This document shows, one piece after another, positions 33,350-45,341 of a stretch of 64,000 bases of DNA. Origin of the DNA: Meghimatium bilineatum. Taxonomy: Eukaryota; Mollusca; Gastropoda; Stylommatophora; Philomycidae. Numbering within the stretch: position 1 is the stretch's first letter; every line of letters starts with the position of its first letter. The stretch spans positions 12,898,310 through 12,962,309 of the forward strand of contig CM067311.1 of assembly GCA_034231615.1 (NCBI GenBank). Reading direction: 5' to 3'. The notes beneath the pieces are model-generated. The model searched no databases, was not told where the DNA came from, and worked only from the letters and a program-made list of their open reading frames with translations. The translations under genes were made by a program, and so were the position numbers.

Positions 33350-34319
33350 GGGATGTTAAAAAAGTAATGCCTCCTAATTTATAATTTAATCAAATAGATA
33401 TGAAAATAGATAAAACTCACATTAAAATTTAGTCTGAGGTCTGTACTTTAAATATTTATTGCTCAATGTAGTCTTCTTTATTTGTTAGTTTTTGTTCATC
33501 TTTGCACATGGGCAAGTATCCCCACATGGCAAAAATGTGTCTTTTTTCCAAAACCAATTGTGTACTGCTCGTTTAAGGTTATTAGTCTCCTTAAAATAAT
33601 GACAGCATAAATGTTCTTTTAGTGGTCAAAACAAATGGAAGTCTGAAGTTGCAAGATCAGGACTGTAAGTGGGGTGTAGTAATAATGTCAAGACAAATTC
33701 TCTAATTGCATCAATGGTGTGTTTAGCTATGTATGGCTATGGGTTTCCTTGTTTCTTCATGCCAGTCTGTCAACATTCTGGGCATCCATCATGCACACAC
33801 CTTTGAATAACCTAGATCTTTAACAATACTCTGGACACTACATTTACTAATGGACAACATGGCATGCAGTTCATCCAGTGTTACCCTACAATCACCACGA
33901 ATGCTGTCATCAACTCAATGAATGTTTTGTGGTGTCACTGTTGTAGACAGATGAACAGTCCACTTCATGTCATCTATTTAAATTGACCTACTTCAGTTTT
34001 GTCACAACAATGTACGCAATGTTGGACAGTGCAAACATCCACTGTTAATTCTCCATAAACATTCTTCAAACGTTTGTGGAAGCGAATTGGGGTTTTGCTT
34101 TCAGCACTGAGAAATTCTATGAAATATTGTTGTTTTAACTGTACTATAATGGCAACTATTTTTAAATGGCTACTGTGTTGCAATCTGTTAATGAAACAGG
34201 TTGGTTATGCTATACAGTGCAGAAGAGTGTTTGGGTATTCTCACAAAATTAACAAATTGCACACAGATACAATATTTTCATAAATAAAAATTAGGAGGCA
34301 TTAATTTTTTACCATCCCT
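33350..34319 (-). mobile_element. mariner-type transposon, decayed, about 970 bp
   Basis: Ends gggatgttaaaaaagtaatg and, inverted, cattaattttttaccatccc share the cctcctaattt extension. Minus frames read VTPQNIH then DCRVTLDELHAMLSIS near the N-terminus and, in pieces, PPLTVLILQLQTSICFDH for the HYSPDLAPSDFHLF block near the active-site Asp. Many stops and shifts, so no active transposase. Confidence 0.82.
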
Positions 34320-34329
34320 CATATTATGT

Positions 34330-34560
34330 CATATGACATACCGGTATTCTCTCTAAAACTTTGTCTTCCCAATGAACTCCCTGAACCGTTCTGTCTTGTG
34401 CCATGCAGCTTGCATTTTTAAATGACGTTTTCATGTTTTCTGTAATGTCATCAGTTCGCACATCATCTGCTTGGTCTGCCCTTTCTCCTCCTCCCAGGTG
34501 CTCTACCATCCATTATTTCTCTTTCTAAACAGTCATTGCATATCATACTATTGCTACAGC
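34330..34560 (-). mobile_element. LINE C-terminal fragment
   Basis: Minus frames read LEREIMDGRAPGRRRKGRPS, ITENMKTSFKNASCMAQDRT and VHWEDKV: the GRRR.GRPR.RW..DI...M.....A.DR..W tail. Confidence 0.7.
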
Positions 34561-35090
34561 ACAAGACCACAACCCTAGAGAAAAGTTTGAATAACCCATT
34601 GGAAATTTCTAGGCACAATTTTCCATAGGTTGCCATTACTTTTGGGAAGGAACAACCGCTAATCGAATACCATAGAGACAACACATCCATTCTCCTCTAC
34701 CATTTTGGTAGAGCGGTAAAAATGTAGCACACCTAAACAAGAAACTCTACACAGAAATCCAGAAAAGATAAATATTTGGCATCAGCATTACACAAGCACT
34801 GCAGTAGCTTTAATAGACAGGCACAAAATTGAAAGTTGTTGCCACAACTGTCCTATGTGTCATGTATGACGAAAGATGAGTAGCTACGGTAAGTATAAAA
34901 CAAATACAATTTAATCTAAAAAATATTGAAACATGCATGAAAGATGTTCAGGAAAATAAGTACACCTATCTTGCTCACTGCTACTGATCACAACATCTAA
35001 CATTAACTGTGGTTGAAATAATTTAAAAGGACATACAGTTTAAATAAAATACTTAGCCACATCCATACATACTATGGAAGTTAAGAATAG
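34561..35090. other. no recognised feature
   Basis: Unassigned intron. Confidence 0.5.
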
Positions 35091-35094
35091 TTAT

Positions 35095-35535
35095 ATCACA
35101 GATTGAAGTTATATCACAGATTGAAGTTATATCACAGACTGAAGTTATATCACAGATTGAAGTTATATCACAGATTGAAGTTATATCACAGATTGAAGTT
35201 ATATCACAGACTGAAGTTATATCACAGATTGAAGTTATATCACAGACTGAAGTTATATCACAGACTGAAGTTATATCACAGATTGAAGTTATATCACAGA
35301 CTGAAGTTATATCACAGATTGAAGTTATATCACAGATTGAAGTTATATCACAGATTAAAGTTATATCACAGATTGAAGTTATATCACAGAATTGAAGTTA
35401 TATCACAGAATTGAAGTTATATCACAGATTGAAGTTATATCACAGATTGAAGTTATATCACAGATTGAAGTTATATCACAGTTTGAAGTTATATCACAGA
35501 TTGAAGTTATATCACAGATTAAAATTATATCACAA
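35095..35535. repeat. 18-bp minisatellite, about 24 units
   Basis: Unit gaagttatatcacagatt, alternating with cagact; two units have an extra base near 35390. The open frame KLYHRL repeats result from the 18-base period. Confidence 0.96.
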
Positions 35536-35894
35536 AATTATATATATTAAAGCAGTATCAATAGTTGAAAATAATATTGTTCCTAATTAATACACTAAAT
35601 AATGACTAACATGTGACCAATGACAGTTGAAGTCATGACGTCAGTACCATATGTACATCAAGGACACACACAATAAGATTTCAGCATAACTGCATGGACA
35701 CTGTAGCACAGGTGAAAATTCGCAGAGAGCAAACAATCTGGTCTATCATTTGGTACAACTTTCTACATGTAGGAATTATACTTGAACTTCCATTGCAGCT
35801 GAGTATGTGCATTAGATTCTTATCTCGGAAAATAATATCAATGCATTGTGACTGACAAACTATGATAGTTCATGATATTCCTTGTCTGTTCTAT

Positions 35895-36085
35895 CATTCT
35901 TAGGTCATTCTTGAAGATCCGTCTACTGTCGTCATTCCATGTTCAAACTGTCCAAGGACATTTACAGCTCAAATAGGGCTCATTAGCCATCTACGAACTC
36001 ATAATCAAGGACATAACTAAAATTGAATTTTCAAAAGTGGATGTAACAAATGGTCATCATCATCTTGTGATAGATGAACAACAAC
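35895..36085 (+). mobile_element. LINE 3' end with C2H2 finger
   Basis: Plus strand reads VIPCSNCPRTFTAQIGLISH then LRTHNQGHN, an intact C2H2 finger (C..C, H...H). Ends in gatagatgaacaacaacagg. 5' truncated. Confidence 0.8.
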
Positions 36086-37055
36086 AGGTCAAATAAATTT
36101 TACAATTAGACCTACAGTAAAAGTTAAAATGATTGAATTCTATGCCATGATTCTTGACCTGTACTAGTGTTTCATTGAAATTAACAAGCTTAGCTATGAA
36201 ACAAATACAATTTTTAGAAACATCTTCCTGTGATAAAAATGGGCACCTTAAATGTAATTAAGATTTGTCCCTCCTCTGTTTTAGTTACAAAACAGTAACG
36301 TTTATAGAAGAGACAAAACATCAGATATCAGCACATTCCATGCAAACAAAAGAAGCAAGCAGAAGAAGCATATGATCCCAAAAGGTTCATTAACTACTTT
36401 CCAAAACAATATTCTATTATTACATGTATACTAAATTTAAATGAGAAACTAAAAATATTCAAAATTTATATAGTTTGTGACATTAGTCAATAGTCTACAG
36501 TAATGAAAATAAACAAAATCAATATTGATAAACTTGTTAGAACTGTAGACCTACATCTGATTAGAATTAACATCACTGAACTTCAGGATTCCCCAAAAGT
36601 GCTTAGTTTCTTTTAGTTTGCTAAAAGTGACAGCATCATAACATTAACACAGCACAGCTCAGGTGAGATCAATTCCCAATGTTCTCTCCAATCAGAAAGG
36701 CAAGTTTGCATTTTAAGATTTATATTCTAGAAAATCTACTGTAGGGAGAACTTAACCAATATAGTCTAATCTTCTTCTTGTTCGTAGTTTGACATGTCTA
36801 CATAGCCAGTCCGGTTTTTTTAACGAATGCTACTGCATTTGAGAGCTCAGTGCTCCAATACAGCTTTCTGTGGATATCCATATCTGTTGGCCAGTGTTCC
36901 TCCTGTAACTGGTTTAGTGCAATTCAGTCTTGCAGGATATAGGCCTATTCCGTTGTCTGTGCCACCTGCCCACATGGACACAGAGGTGATGGAACCAGTC
37001 TTAGTCTATTTAAGATACAGACTGTGAAACTGACATTGATCAAAGAAAAATCTGT
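36086..37055. other. no recognised gene
   Basis: An open frame at 36827-37027 is not recognised. Otherwise unassigned. Confidence 0.45.
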
Positions 37056-37059
37056 GTAT

Positions 37060-37330
37060 AATGCTTTTTTTAATATTCATTCCCAAACACTAATGTAGTT
37101 CAGAGAACAGAATGTGGTGTACTATGGTTTACAGCCTAGTTGTGATATCTGCAGCTCTTGTTCTGACACATCCAACTTCAGCATGGCTTCTGGATCACTT
37201 TATTCCTCTATGGGGTGGAACAGCCAACTTCATCCCATAACTCCTTAGTCATATCCTATGACATGTGTAGTAGGTAACAGTGTTGTTATGTTTCGCTCCT
37301 TTATCAGGCTCCAGTAGTACACAGGCGATG
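37060..37330 (-). mobile_element. SINE-A copy, diverged
   Basis: atgtagttcagagaacagaa, catccaacttcagcatggct and ccttagtcatatcctatgac occur in SINE-A order. Confidence 0.78.
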
Positions 37331-37699
37331 TATAAAACCATATTCTACATAAACCAATGGCGAGACAAAAAAATTTGATTTTATTTCTTACAATGGTGGT
37401 TGAATCAAGCACACTAGCTGCTGTTCCAGGTTGAGTCTCATGATTAACAAGCGCTTAATTTTTTTTTAAATTTCTAATTAGGCTGACAAAATTGTCAATT
37501 TAGCCAATCCACCTTTCTGTATAAATAGACCTACATCGGTATAAATTATAGGCCTACATTTATAATTCTGATTCATATATGATTTATATATTTTTGCTTT
37601 CTAAAATAGAACTGAAATCTTTGTATTTAAATACACACTCATAAGTTATACCATCAAATCCAATTATAATAACTTGGTCTGGACTGATAAAATATTTAT
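37331..37699. other. no recognised feature
   Basis: Unassigned intron. Confidence 0.5.
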
Positions 37700-37703
37700 T
37701 TAA

Positions 37704-38623
37704 CCTTTAGGCCCCTATGGTCGCAACAATGCACCTTGCGTGTGCATCCCGTATTGCCTGTGGTCGCAATCACACGCCATACGATATCGCTCCATTCCCG
37801 AGCACGGAACTTCACGAAGTTAAAGCTTATATGACGTAGAATTCCCGCAACACGAAGCTAGGAATACGTCACAGTTTAAAGGTCAAATTCTTTTACTCAT
37901 TACGATTGTAAGAGAGAGAAAGCCGGTTGAATTTGTCAACGCATTTCTAGAGCGACTTTAGCCATTTTCTGCCGTATTTTACTATCAAATTGAGTACCGC
38001 GTGGCATGGGTAAGTGATCGTGACTACATGTTCTAAATGTTGTTTTTTGTGTTTAATATGTTGTTATTTGATAAGAATGTGTGTGTATTCATTAAAAAGC
38101 ACAAAAATAATATGTATCAGGGGTGACACGTGTGTGCATAGACAATAATTACGCTGCGTGTCGGCATAGACCTAGTGTTGACCGGACGGACGTTATATGC
38201 AATTTCTTCACGTTTTATTAGTTTTTTTAGTTCATATTATATTAGTTTGGATATAAAACAATATATATACAATAAGTATAGGTATTTATGAGGATTTTAT
38301 CAATGTTGTCACACATTTCTCATGTATTAGGGTCATCACGAAGATATATTAACGATTTTGAAAATGACGTTTTGCGTTTTTCGCCAGAATTTTCAACTTC
38401 AAAACTTGCTCACAACTGTCATATCACACATACAACAACAACAAAAACACGATAATATTCACTATTCACTCCTTTATTTAGATGTGCAAAAATTATTTTG
38501 ATATATTTTAAAACAAAAAAGTTATGACGTTTTCAAAACACCCACCATCAATAACGCATATTTTCCAAAAAATAAGTCAGGCCCTGGGGGAAGTTTTGTA
38601 ATTTTATGCCAGGGCTCTAAAGG
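37704..38623. mobile_element. piggyBac-like non-autonomous element, 920 bp
   Basis: Starts CCTTTAGGCCCCTATGG and ends with the inverse CCTTTAGAGCCCTGGC; both sides are TTAA (37700-37703, 38624-38627). The left end has a repeated tggtcgcaa (37720, 37762). GC content rises compared with the flanks. No transposase reading found. Confidence 0.8.
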
Positions 38624-38874
38624 TTAATAGCAGATATTCATTGTTAGGAACTACAACATAAATAATAACAAAATAAATGTAATTGGTGATTTGAAAAGTA
38701 TATTTTAAATAGGGAATCTGGTTTATAATGTATGCACTACAGAGGGTTTCCGCTCTATAGTTTCTTATCTGCACATTGAATTCTGAAGATTTCGATACTA
38801 AACTCATTGAATAAATAAATAGTTAAAGATATTATAGGTTATATTTAAAAATACAATAAAATGTAACTTTTGTA

Positions 38875-39015
38875 TAGAAGATGGACACAAGATATGAAAG
38901 AAAACTTGACCCTAGCATTCACAGAAGCAAGACGATCAGCAGGAGTTTCTAGATGTTGTGATGACTTTTAATTCTTTTCCAGGGTATGCTACCTAATGAT
39001 GATGATGATGTATTT
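38875..39015 (+). mobile_element. LINE C-terminal fragment
   Basis: Plus strand reads RRWTQDMKENLTLAFTEARR then SAGVS followed by stop and (GAT)n. Fits the RW..D......A...A.DR tail. Confidence 0.55.
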
Positions 39016-40014
39016 AACATAAAATATGCTGAAGGTAAATATACCTGGACTGGAAAACTCTTGCAGAGATGAATTTGTGATATTGATATGTTGAATACTA
39101 TTCATGATAACTAGTGATAAATAATATAGGAAATTATGAATAGTTTAAGAAAATAGTCTAGTGATCAAGCATAGAATAAAATTAGCACTTCAGACTAGAC
39201 CTACTAAATTTGCTGTTGGACTCAAGGATGGGCTTCCTGTTCCTCCAATAATTTTTGGCAAGGCAATTTCACTTCTTCTCCTCATCTGAAAGAAGCCAAT
39301 TATTGAAACTTGAGACTTTTATCTTCTAGTCTCCAATATGGAATAAAATAAAATGGATAACTGAAACATTGCTAGTATAATATGGACAAATGGTATTCAA
39401 ACTCAATAGAGTTTCTTTATGAGGCAGACTTACTTACCACTCTACCACTGAGCTTACATATTCATAGGAATATGAAGCTGTGCTATCTTGATCCATTAAA
39501 TTATATTTTGTATAACTTTCTTGACTTCCATCCAGAAATTATGGTTCCTCTAGTTTTGGCTTTTACTGTTTTCACTTTTCTTCCCCCCCCCCTATGAATT
39601 CCATTTGAATGCATGTCTTGCTACAATGTTAAATTTCTGACTAGGAATATGTCCAACATATTTCTGTTGTACAAATATAGGCCTACATGCAAGAAAGATG
39701 TGATGTATATTTGCATTACAAAATACCGTTTAATTTATTGAGCAACAAATTTGTTGACAAAACTGCAGGATATGTTGCTTTTATGTAATCTCAGACTACT
39801 AATAACGACTTCAAATCACCTCCATACAGTGCATTCTGCAATCAATGAGATTTGTCTAATTAATGTGTCAGTATTGATATCCACACCAAAGCGACCTAAT
39901 ATTATTTTTACTATTTCCCTTATAGTGACGCATGATAAAAACAGACACAGAAATGCTTTTAAAACTTGCTGAAAATGAACCCATATTGGCAAGCAACAAG
40001 AAACATCATCATCA
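39016..40014. other. no recognised feature
   Basis: Unassigned; poly-C at 39584-39592. Confidence 0.5.
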
Positions 40015-40445
40015 TCAACATCAAGTGCCATGCCAAATGGCACTGGCGATCATATTTCTCCATGTACATCGATCTCTTATGTATGTCGTCATCTCTGTTG
40101 GTGTCGTCAATTGAAGCCATTTAGTCAAACTGTCCAATATCTTTTCTCTGGGTCTTCCCCTTGATCTTTTCCTTTCTATCTTTCCTGTTGTCACTATATT
40201 CTCAATGCCTCCTCTTCTCATTATGTGCCCAATAAATGTTGACTCTTTTTCTTATATTGTCAATAATACATCTTTTCACATCCATCCTTCTAAGACATTC
40301 TTCATTAGTAAAAAATATTTGCTGTCCAAGGAATGCGTAACATTCTTCAAATAAACCACATTTCCGCTGCCTCCAATGATTTTTGTGATGTCTTATTTAT
40401 TGTCCATACTTCACTTCCATAGAGTATATACAACTTGAAAATGGA
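40015..40445 (-). mobile_element. LINE C-terminal fragment
   Basis: Minus strand reads STFIGHIMRRGGIENIVTTG, RKRSRGRPREKILDSLTKW and DRCTWRNMIASAIWHGT stop, then (GAT)n. The last 66 codons are open. Upstream part is decayed. Confidence 0.82.
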
Positions 40446-40929
40446 AAGAGGCAGATGAAGACCAAGAATAATGTAGATTGAAGGAGTTACAGACGTCCTA
40501 AGATGTCACAATATTACTGCATATCAAGCGACCAAACGTGCAATAGCTTGTAACTGATAGTCATTCAATTCTGCGACATCTAACAGAAAACGCAGACAAA
40601 ATACAATAAATAGACAGATAGATGCATGATAAAAACTATAATTACATTTCAAGTTATGTGAAACAAGCTAAGTTTGCACTTTAATACTTGCTTCTATCCG
40701 GCAGGAAAATATTAACATCTAAACAAATTACAAACAAGCTAAAAATGAAAATTATAAAATGCTACATCTTTTCATGTATGACTTCCGGTAGTGACATCCG
40801 TTGATGGAGGGTGTTTCTCTAATCAAGTCTGGGTCATTCCGTCGATCGTTGGATTAATCAACTAACATCGTAAAGTTCAGACCGATTTGCATAACAGAAG
40901 TCAGTTCATTCCAATTCTTTTTCATTCAA
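40446..40929. other. no recognised feature
   Basis: Unassigned intron. Confidence 0.45.
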
Positions 40930-41112
40930 ACGAATTATTTTGTGACAAAGGGGTAGACCAAAATAAACACTCAGAAGAACAATACTTGGAGAAAGTAAAA
41001 CAACCAATATTCATACTATTCAGGAACTTCACAGAATAGCTTTGAACAGACAGAATTGGAGAGATCTGACCTCTGCCCTATGCGCTAACTTCAGCGCAAA
41101 AGGAAAATGATG
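40930..41112 (+). mobile_element. LINE C-terminal fragment
   Basis: Plus strand reads TIHTIQELHRIALNRQNWRD then LTSALCANFSAKGK stop, a LINE tail ending in (ATGA)n. Confidence 0.65.
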
Positions 41113-41124
41113 AATGAATGAATT

Positions 41125-41580
41125 CATGTATGGCTCTGAAACATGGACGATGCACACACAATTAGAAGATAGAATTGATGCCTTTGAGATGTGATTATAT
41201 AGAAGAATATGGAGAATTTCACGGAAAGAGAAGAAAACAAAGAGGTTTTAACAACACTTCGTACGAAAAAAGAACTGTTAAAAGAAAGAAATATCAAACA
41301 GATAAAGTATTTTGGACATATTAAAAGACATGACACCCTGTTGAAGACCTTACTTTTGAGGATAAAGTCAAAGGGAGGTGAGCAAGAGGTAGGCAAAAAT
41401 ACAAATGGAAGAGTAACATCACTTGATGGACAGGCTACAGTCTGACAAAGTGCACCACCAAGGCAAGAGATGGAGGATGTAGGAGGCCTGTTGCCATTAA
41501 CCTTCGCTGCAGAGATGGTACTTGATGGTTATCTAGCAGGCAGTGCTCAAGGCAATCTGAATCTCAATCGGTCATTGTAG
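41125..41580 (+). mobile_element. LINE C-terminal fragment
   Basis: Plus frames read MYGSETWTMHTQLEDRIDAF, IKYFGHIKRHDTLLKTLLL and a decayed tail through 41530. A second LINE placed head to tail with the one before it. Confidence 0.72.
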
Positions 41581-41801
41581 GCCGAGATCAGAGTTAATTT
41601 TGTGCAAGATGTCAAAACTTCTTGAGAGCTCAGAAAAAAGCATAATGTATAATTTATAGAACCCATGTGGCTTATGGGTAATAAACATGGTGCACTAACA
41701 CAAAACATTTATATTAAAATTCTGCTGAGCACAGTTTCAAATCTGATTATATTCCAGCCTATCCACTGCATTGAGATCACAGACTGACATTGAATACTCA
41801 C

Positions 41802-41860
41802 TGGTCTACCAACTGCATTGAGACCACAGACTGACATTGATCTTCTAGTGGGACCTGAAT
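41802..41860 (-). CDS. IRAG: IRAG/LRMP-like, RRSMS exon (residues 150-169)
   Basis: Acceptor tttacag and donor gtgagt bound 59 bases. Two bases finish the Asp codon, then 19 codons read SGPTRRSMSVCGLNAVGRP and end in phase 0. The RRSMS cluster (Arg155-Arg156, Ser157, Ser159) lies just after the coiled coil, where IRAG/LRMP proteins also carry KR-S-rich sites. Ser159 has Arg at -3 and is a candidate for a basophilic kinase; this is inference. The last 39 bases of the exon are repeated imperfectly 47 bases further on in the intron (about 41754-41793). Confidence 0.7.
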
Positions 41861-42634
41861 CTGTAAAACAAAAACAAGTTTACTTAATTTACATAAAGTG
41901 TTGAACATTCTTGCTTGAATTTTACTTTTCTGTGTTTGCTCTGGTACAAATTAGTAGATCTCTCTATCCGTGATGGAAACATAGGCCCTAAGCCCTGTTT
42001 GCTCTAATAACTAAATCTATCTATGATGGAAACATAAGCCTTGTTTGCTCTGGTATAACTAGATCTATCTGTGATTGGAGCATAAGTGTATTGTGCTCCT
42101 AGTCTTCAGTAAAGCTGCAATAATTTAGTATTCTGACTAAATCTGACACATTTATTTTTCATAACTTTTGGTTTTATTTTTTATGGAACAGTGTAATGTT
42201 AACGAACAAGATCTAGATTAAGGAGAGAGAGAGAGAGATTTCAATCCCATCCTTATGAAATTTGAACATAACACTTAGTACATCAGAATCCCTATATGAC
42301 ACATGATTTAAACCTCTCCTTAGGAAATTAGAACATAACAGTACAGCAGAATCACTATGTAACACATTTTTTATAACAAATTTCCTTATTTAACAATACT
42401 TTTAAAAATCCCAATAATACCAGGTATTTATTTATTTATTTTTTTGGGACTGTATATAGCGAATTACCTGTTATACAAATATTTTGTCAGTCAGGACTAA
42501 GTTGTTATAATGGTAATTGACTATGCTAGGAAGCAAACAAAAAATGGATAACACTTCTCAAATGAATTACCCAATGAAAGTTCATTAAGATTACCACAAA
42601 AGTGAGGTGATCAGCTTTTCTAGATAATAACCTA
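41861..42634. other. no recognised gene
   Basis: Contains two related runs (ctctatccgtgatggaaacat, 41962 and 42019) and a (GA)n at 42222-42238. Otherwise unassigned. Confidence 0.45.
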
Positions 42635-42775
42635 GGTAAAACACAACTATCCTAACCCTAACCCAAACCCTAAAATAAATTAATATTTAAATTATTAAAT
42701 GATGAACATGAAATTTACAAACATAGACAAGGAAAATAGCTTGACTATATGGTGGCATCTATTTGTATTGAACAA
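42635..42775. mobile_element. palindromic element PAL, copy 4 (right half)
   Basis: Starts in the centre (aaaacacaactatcctaacc then ctaacccaaaccctaaa) and runs to catctatttgtattg. The left arm is missing. Confidence 0.82.
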
Positions 42776-42808
42776 ACATTTTTTCCTACTTTCAAAACAT
42801 AATGTTGC

Positions 42809-43856
42809 ATCAACACAATTCTTATCACACACTCTAAGCTAAGGTCTTGAGTATCAACACAATTCTAACCACACACTCTAAGCTAAGGTCTTGAGTATCA
42901 ACACAATTCTTATCACACACTCTAATCTAAGGTCTTGATTATCAACACAATTCTTATCACACACTCTAAGCTAAGGTCTTGATTATCAACACAATTCTTA
43001 CCACACACTCTAAGCTAAGGTCTTGATTATCAACACAATTCTAACCACACACTCTAAGCTAAGGTCTTGAGTATCAACACAATTCTTATCACACACTCTA
43101 ATCTAAGGTCTTGATTATCAACACAATTATTATCACACACTCTAAGCTAAGGTCTTGATTATCAACACAATTCTTACCACACACTCTAAGCTAAGGTCTT
43201 GATTATCAACACAATTCTAACCACACACTCTAAGCTAATGTCTTGATTATCAACACAATTCTTATCACACACTCTAAGCTAAGGTCTTGATTATCAATAC
43301 AATTCTTATCACACACTCTAAGCTAAGGTCTTGAGTATCAACACAATTCTAACCACACACTCTAAGCTAAGGTCGTGAGTATCAACACAATTCTAACCAC
43401 ACACTCTAAGCTAATGTCTTGATTATCAACACAATTCTTATCACACACTCTAAGCTAAGGTCTTGAGTATCAACACAATTCTAACCACACACTCTAAGCT
43501 AAGGTCTTGATTATCAACACAATTCTTATCACACATTCTAAGCTAAGGTATTGATTATCAACACAATTCTAACCACACACTCTAAGCTAAGGTCTTGATT
43601 ATCAACACAATTCTTACCACACACTCTAAGCTAAGGTCTTGATTATCAACACAATTCTTACCACACACTCTACGCTGTCTTGATTATCAACACAATTCTT
43701 ACCACACACTCTAAGCTGTCTTGATTATCAACACAATTCTTACCACACACTCTAAGCTGTCTTGATTATCAACACAATTCTTATCACACACTCTAATCTA
43801 AGGTCTTGAGTATCAACACAATTCTAACCACACACTCTAAGCTAATGTCTTGAGAA
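42809..43856. repeat. 44-bp minisatellite, about 24 units
   Basis: Units tatcaacacaattcttatca then cacactctaagctaaggtct. Subtypes ttatca, ttacca and taacca alternate in blocks; three successive units near 43672-43770 share the same deletion (gctgtcttg). Confidence 0.96.
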
Positions 43857-44043
43857 ATATTGAAGAAAGTCATAGGAGAATTTTGAATGAGTATCTGATT
43901 TCTCTTGCCTGTTCTCTATCAAAGATTTGTCTTAAGTCCGTCTTCATAAAAGTTTCAATCCAGTAATCATAGCCTGCTTTGATGTGAGTCTTTCCCTGGC
44001 CAATTCTACCAAATTTTCCATATTTATTCCCTGTATCTCATCT

Positions 44044-44205
44044 GTGGTGGCAAGGTACAGAGAGTGTCTATGATGGCCAAGGTACCGGGTTCGAATCCCG
44101 TCACAGACAATTGTGCATCCTGATCATTTCAGAAAGCAATGGCAAACTACTAAACATATTTATACTGCCTTGAAAATCTCTATAGCCAAATAAAGATGAA
44201 AGATG
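44044..44205 (+). mobile_element. SINE-C copy with tRNA-like head
   Basis: ggtaccgggttcgaatcccg is a near-perfect B box (GGTTCGAATCC); the A-box region is weaker. The body (tcagaaagcaatggcaaact) recurs at 19680. Likely a tRNA-derived SINE. Confidence 0.78.
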
Positions 44206-44436
44206 GATTGATGAAAAGAAATATCCTGAACAGGATACGCTAGCAATTTTTTATTTTCTCATTTATAAACATTCTTAAAGCAAAGAGAAGATGCTCCCAC
44301 AAAAATCTTCCAGAAGTCAGCTTTCCATATAAAAATGTTCTCATGGTCACAATCATTCTCCATTCAGAACAAATCACTTTGAGTGGAGTTGATAGAAAAA
44401 AGTTCAATACACAAAATATTAACATCTCATTTTGTA

Positions 44437-44566
44437 TTACTCCATCATTAGACTATTACTTCATCATTGGGCTTTATTACTCCATCATTGGGTTTTATTA
44501 CTCCATCATTAAACTTTATTATTCCATCATTGGGCTTTATTACTCCATCATCTGGCTTTATTACAT
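44437..44566. repeat. 21-bp tandem repeat, about 6 units
   Basis: Units ttattactccatcattgggc with small changes. Confidence 0.92.
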
Positions 44567-44779
44567 GATAATTAGTGACAATCATAAGCAGACATGCACA
44601 CTCATTGTATATTTTCTTTCTCATTTTCACACAATTCCACATTTTCTTTCACACTTAATTTCCTCTCTGAAATAAATCTTTATTTTGTAAAATTACTTTT
44701 CTTAATTGTTCTTCTTTCCTTATTAGAAGTTGTTTTAATATTACTATTGCAACATAGTACTGGAGTAATATCAGTGCAT

Positions 44780-45205
44780 ACAAGAGTTCAAGTGCTAGGA
44801 TGTTATATTGAGCCAATCTTTCTGTATGGAAGCGAAGCATGGGCAGTAAACAAAAGTGTCCAAGATAAGTTGGAGACAACTGAGATGTGGTTTTTAGGAA
44901 GAATGATGAAAATTCCATTGACAGCCAGAAAAACTAATGTACAAGTTCTTAGATATGCTGGAGTAATGTGACAAATTATAGCAAAAATTAGAAACAGACA
45001 ATCAAGATTTTTAGAGCATGTGATGAGAATAGTAAAACTTAAACATTTAGTAACCACCGGTAAGATCAAGGGGAGAAGAGAAAGATAAATTTCTGGATAG
45101 GTTGGCACTGTGGTACAAAAATAAGTCACCAACTGAACGTATTAACAACACAAGAGACAAGGAGTTGTTGAGATGCATGATCGCCTACGCCACTCAACAT
45201 GGCAC
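44780..45205 (+). mobile_element. LINE, end of reverse transcriptase and C-terminus
   Basis: Plus strand reads VLGCYIEPIFLYGSEAWAVN, LETTEMWFLGRMMKIPLTAR and KTNVQVLRYAGV, then after a stop IAKIRNRQSRFLEHVMRI, LVTTGKIKGRRER and MIAYATQHGT. It is the clearest C-terminal copy of this LINE in the window. Ends about 90 bases from exon 45295-45341. Confidence 0.85.
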
Positions 45206-45294
45206 TTGATTGATTGCAACACAGATTTGATTACTCTGCTAGCCCACAATTTAATGTGATTAACAAAAATGAAAAAAAATGAAAAGATACAAAC

Positions 45295-45341
45295 CAGAGT
45301 CAACCCTGAAGCCATTTCCAAATCTTTCACTGAGCAGTTTT
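45295..45341 (-). CDS. IRAG: IRAG/LRMP-like, 47-nt exon (residues 134-150)
   Basis: Acceptor gttcacag and donor gtttgt bound 47 bases. The first base completes the Arg begun in the previous exon, fifteen codons follow (KLLSERFGNGFRVDS), and the final G starts an Asp codon finished by the next exon. Recognised mainly from phase fit on both sides and from a plausible end to the coiled coil. The donor is weak (gtttgt). It is short and low in similarity to anything I know by heart, so it is less certain than its neighbours. Confidence 0.7.

Noticed and set aside
35103..35414. KLYHRL repeat protein
   Set aside because: 18-bp minisatellite artefact.
42809..43856. Possible CRISPR array
   Set aside because: Units are contiguous without variable spacers, the genome is eukaryotic and no cas genes are present. 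The same applies to the other arrays.
44803..45132. 109-codon minus-strand frame
   Set aside because: Antisense shadow of the LINE C-terminus at 44780-45205.
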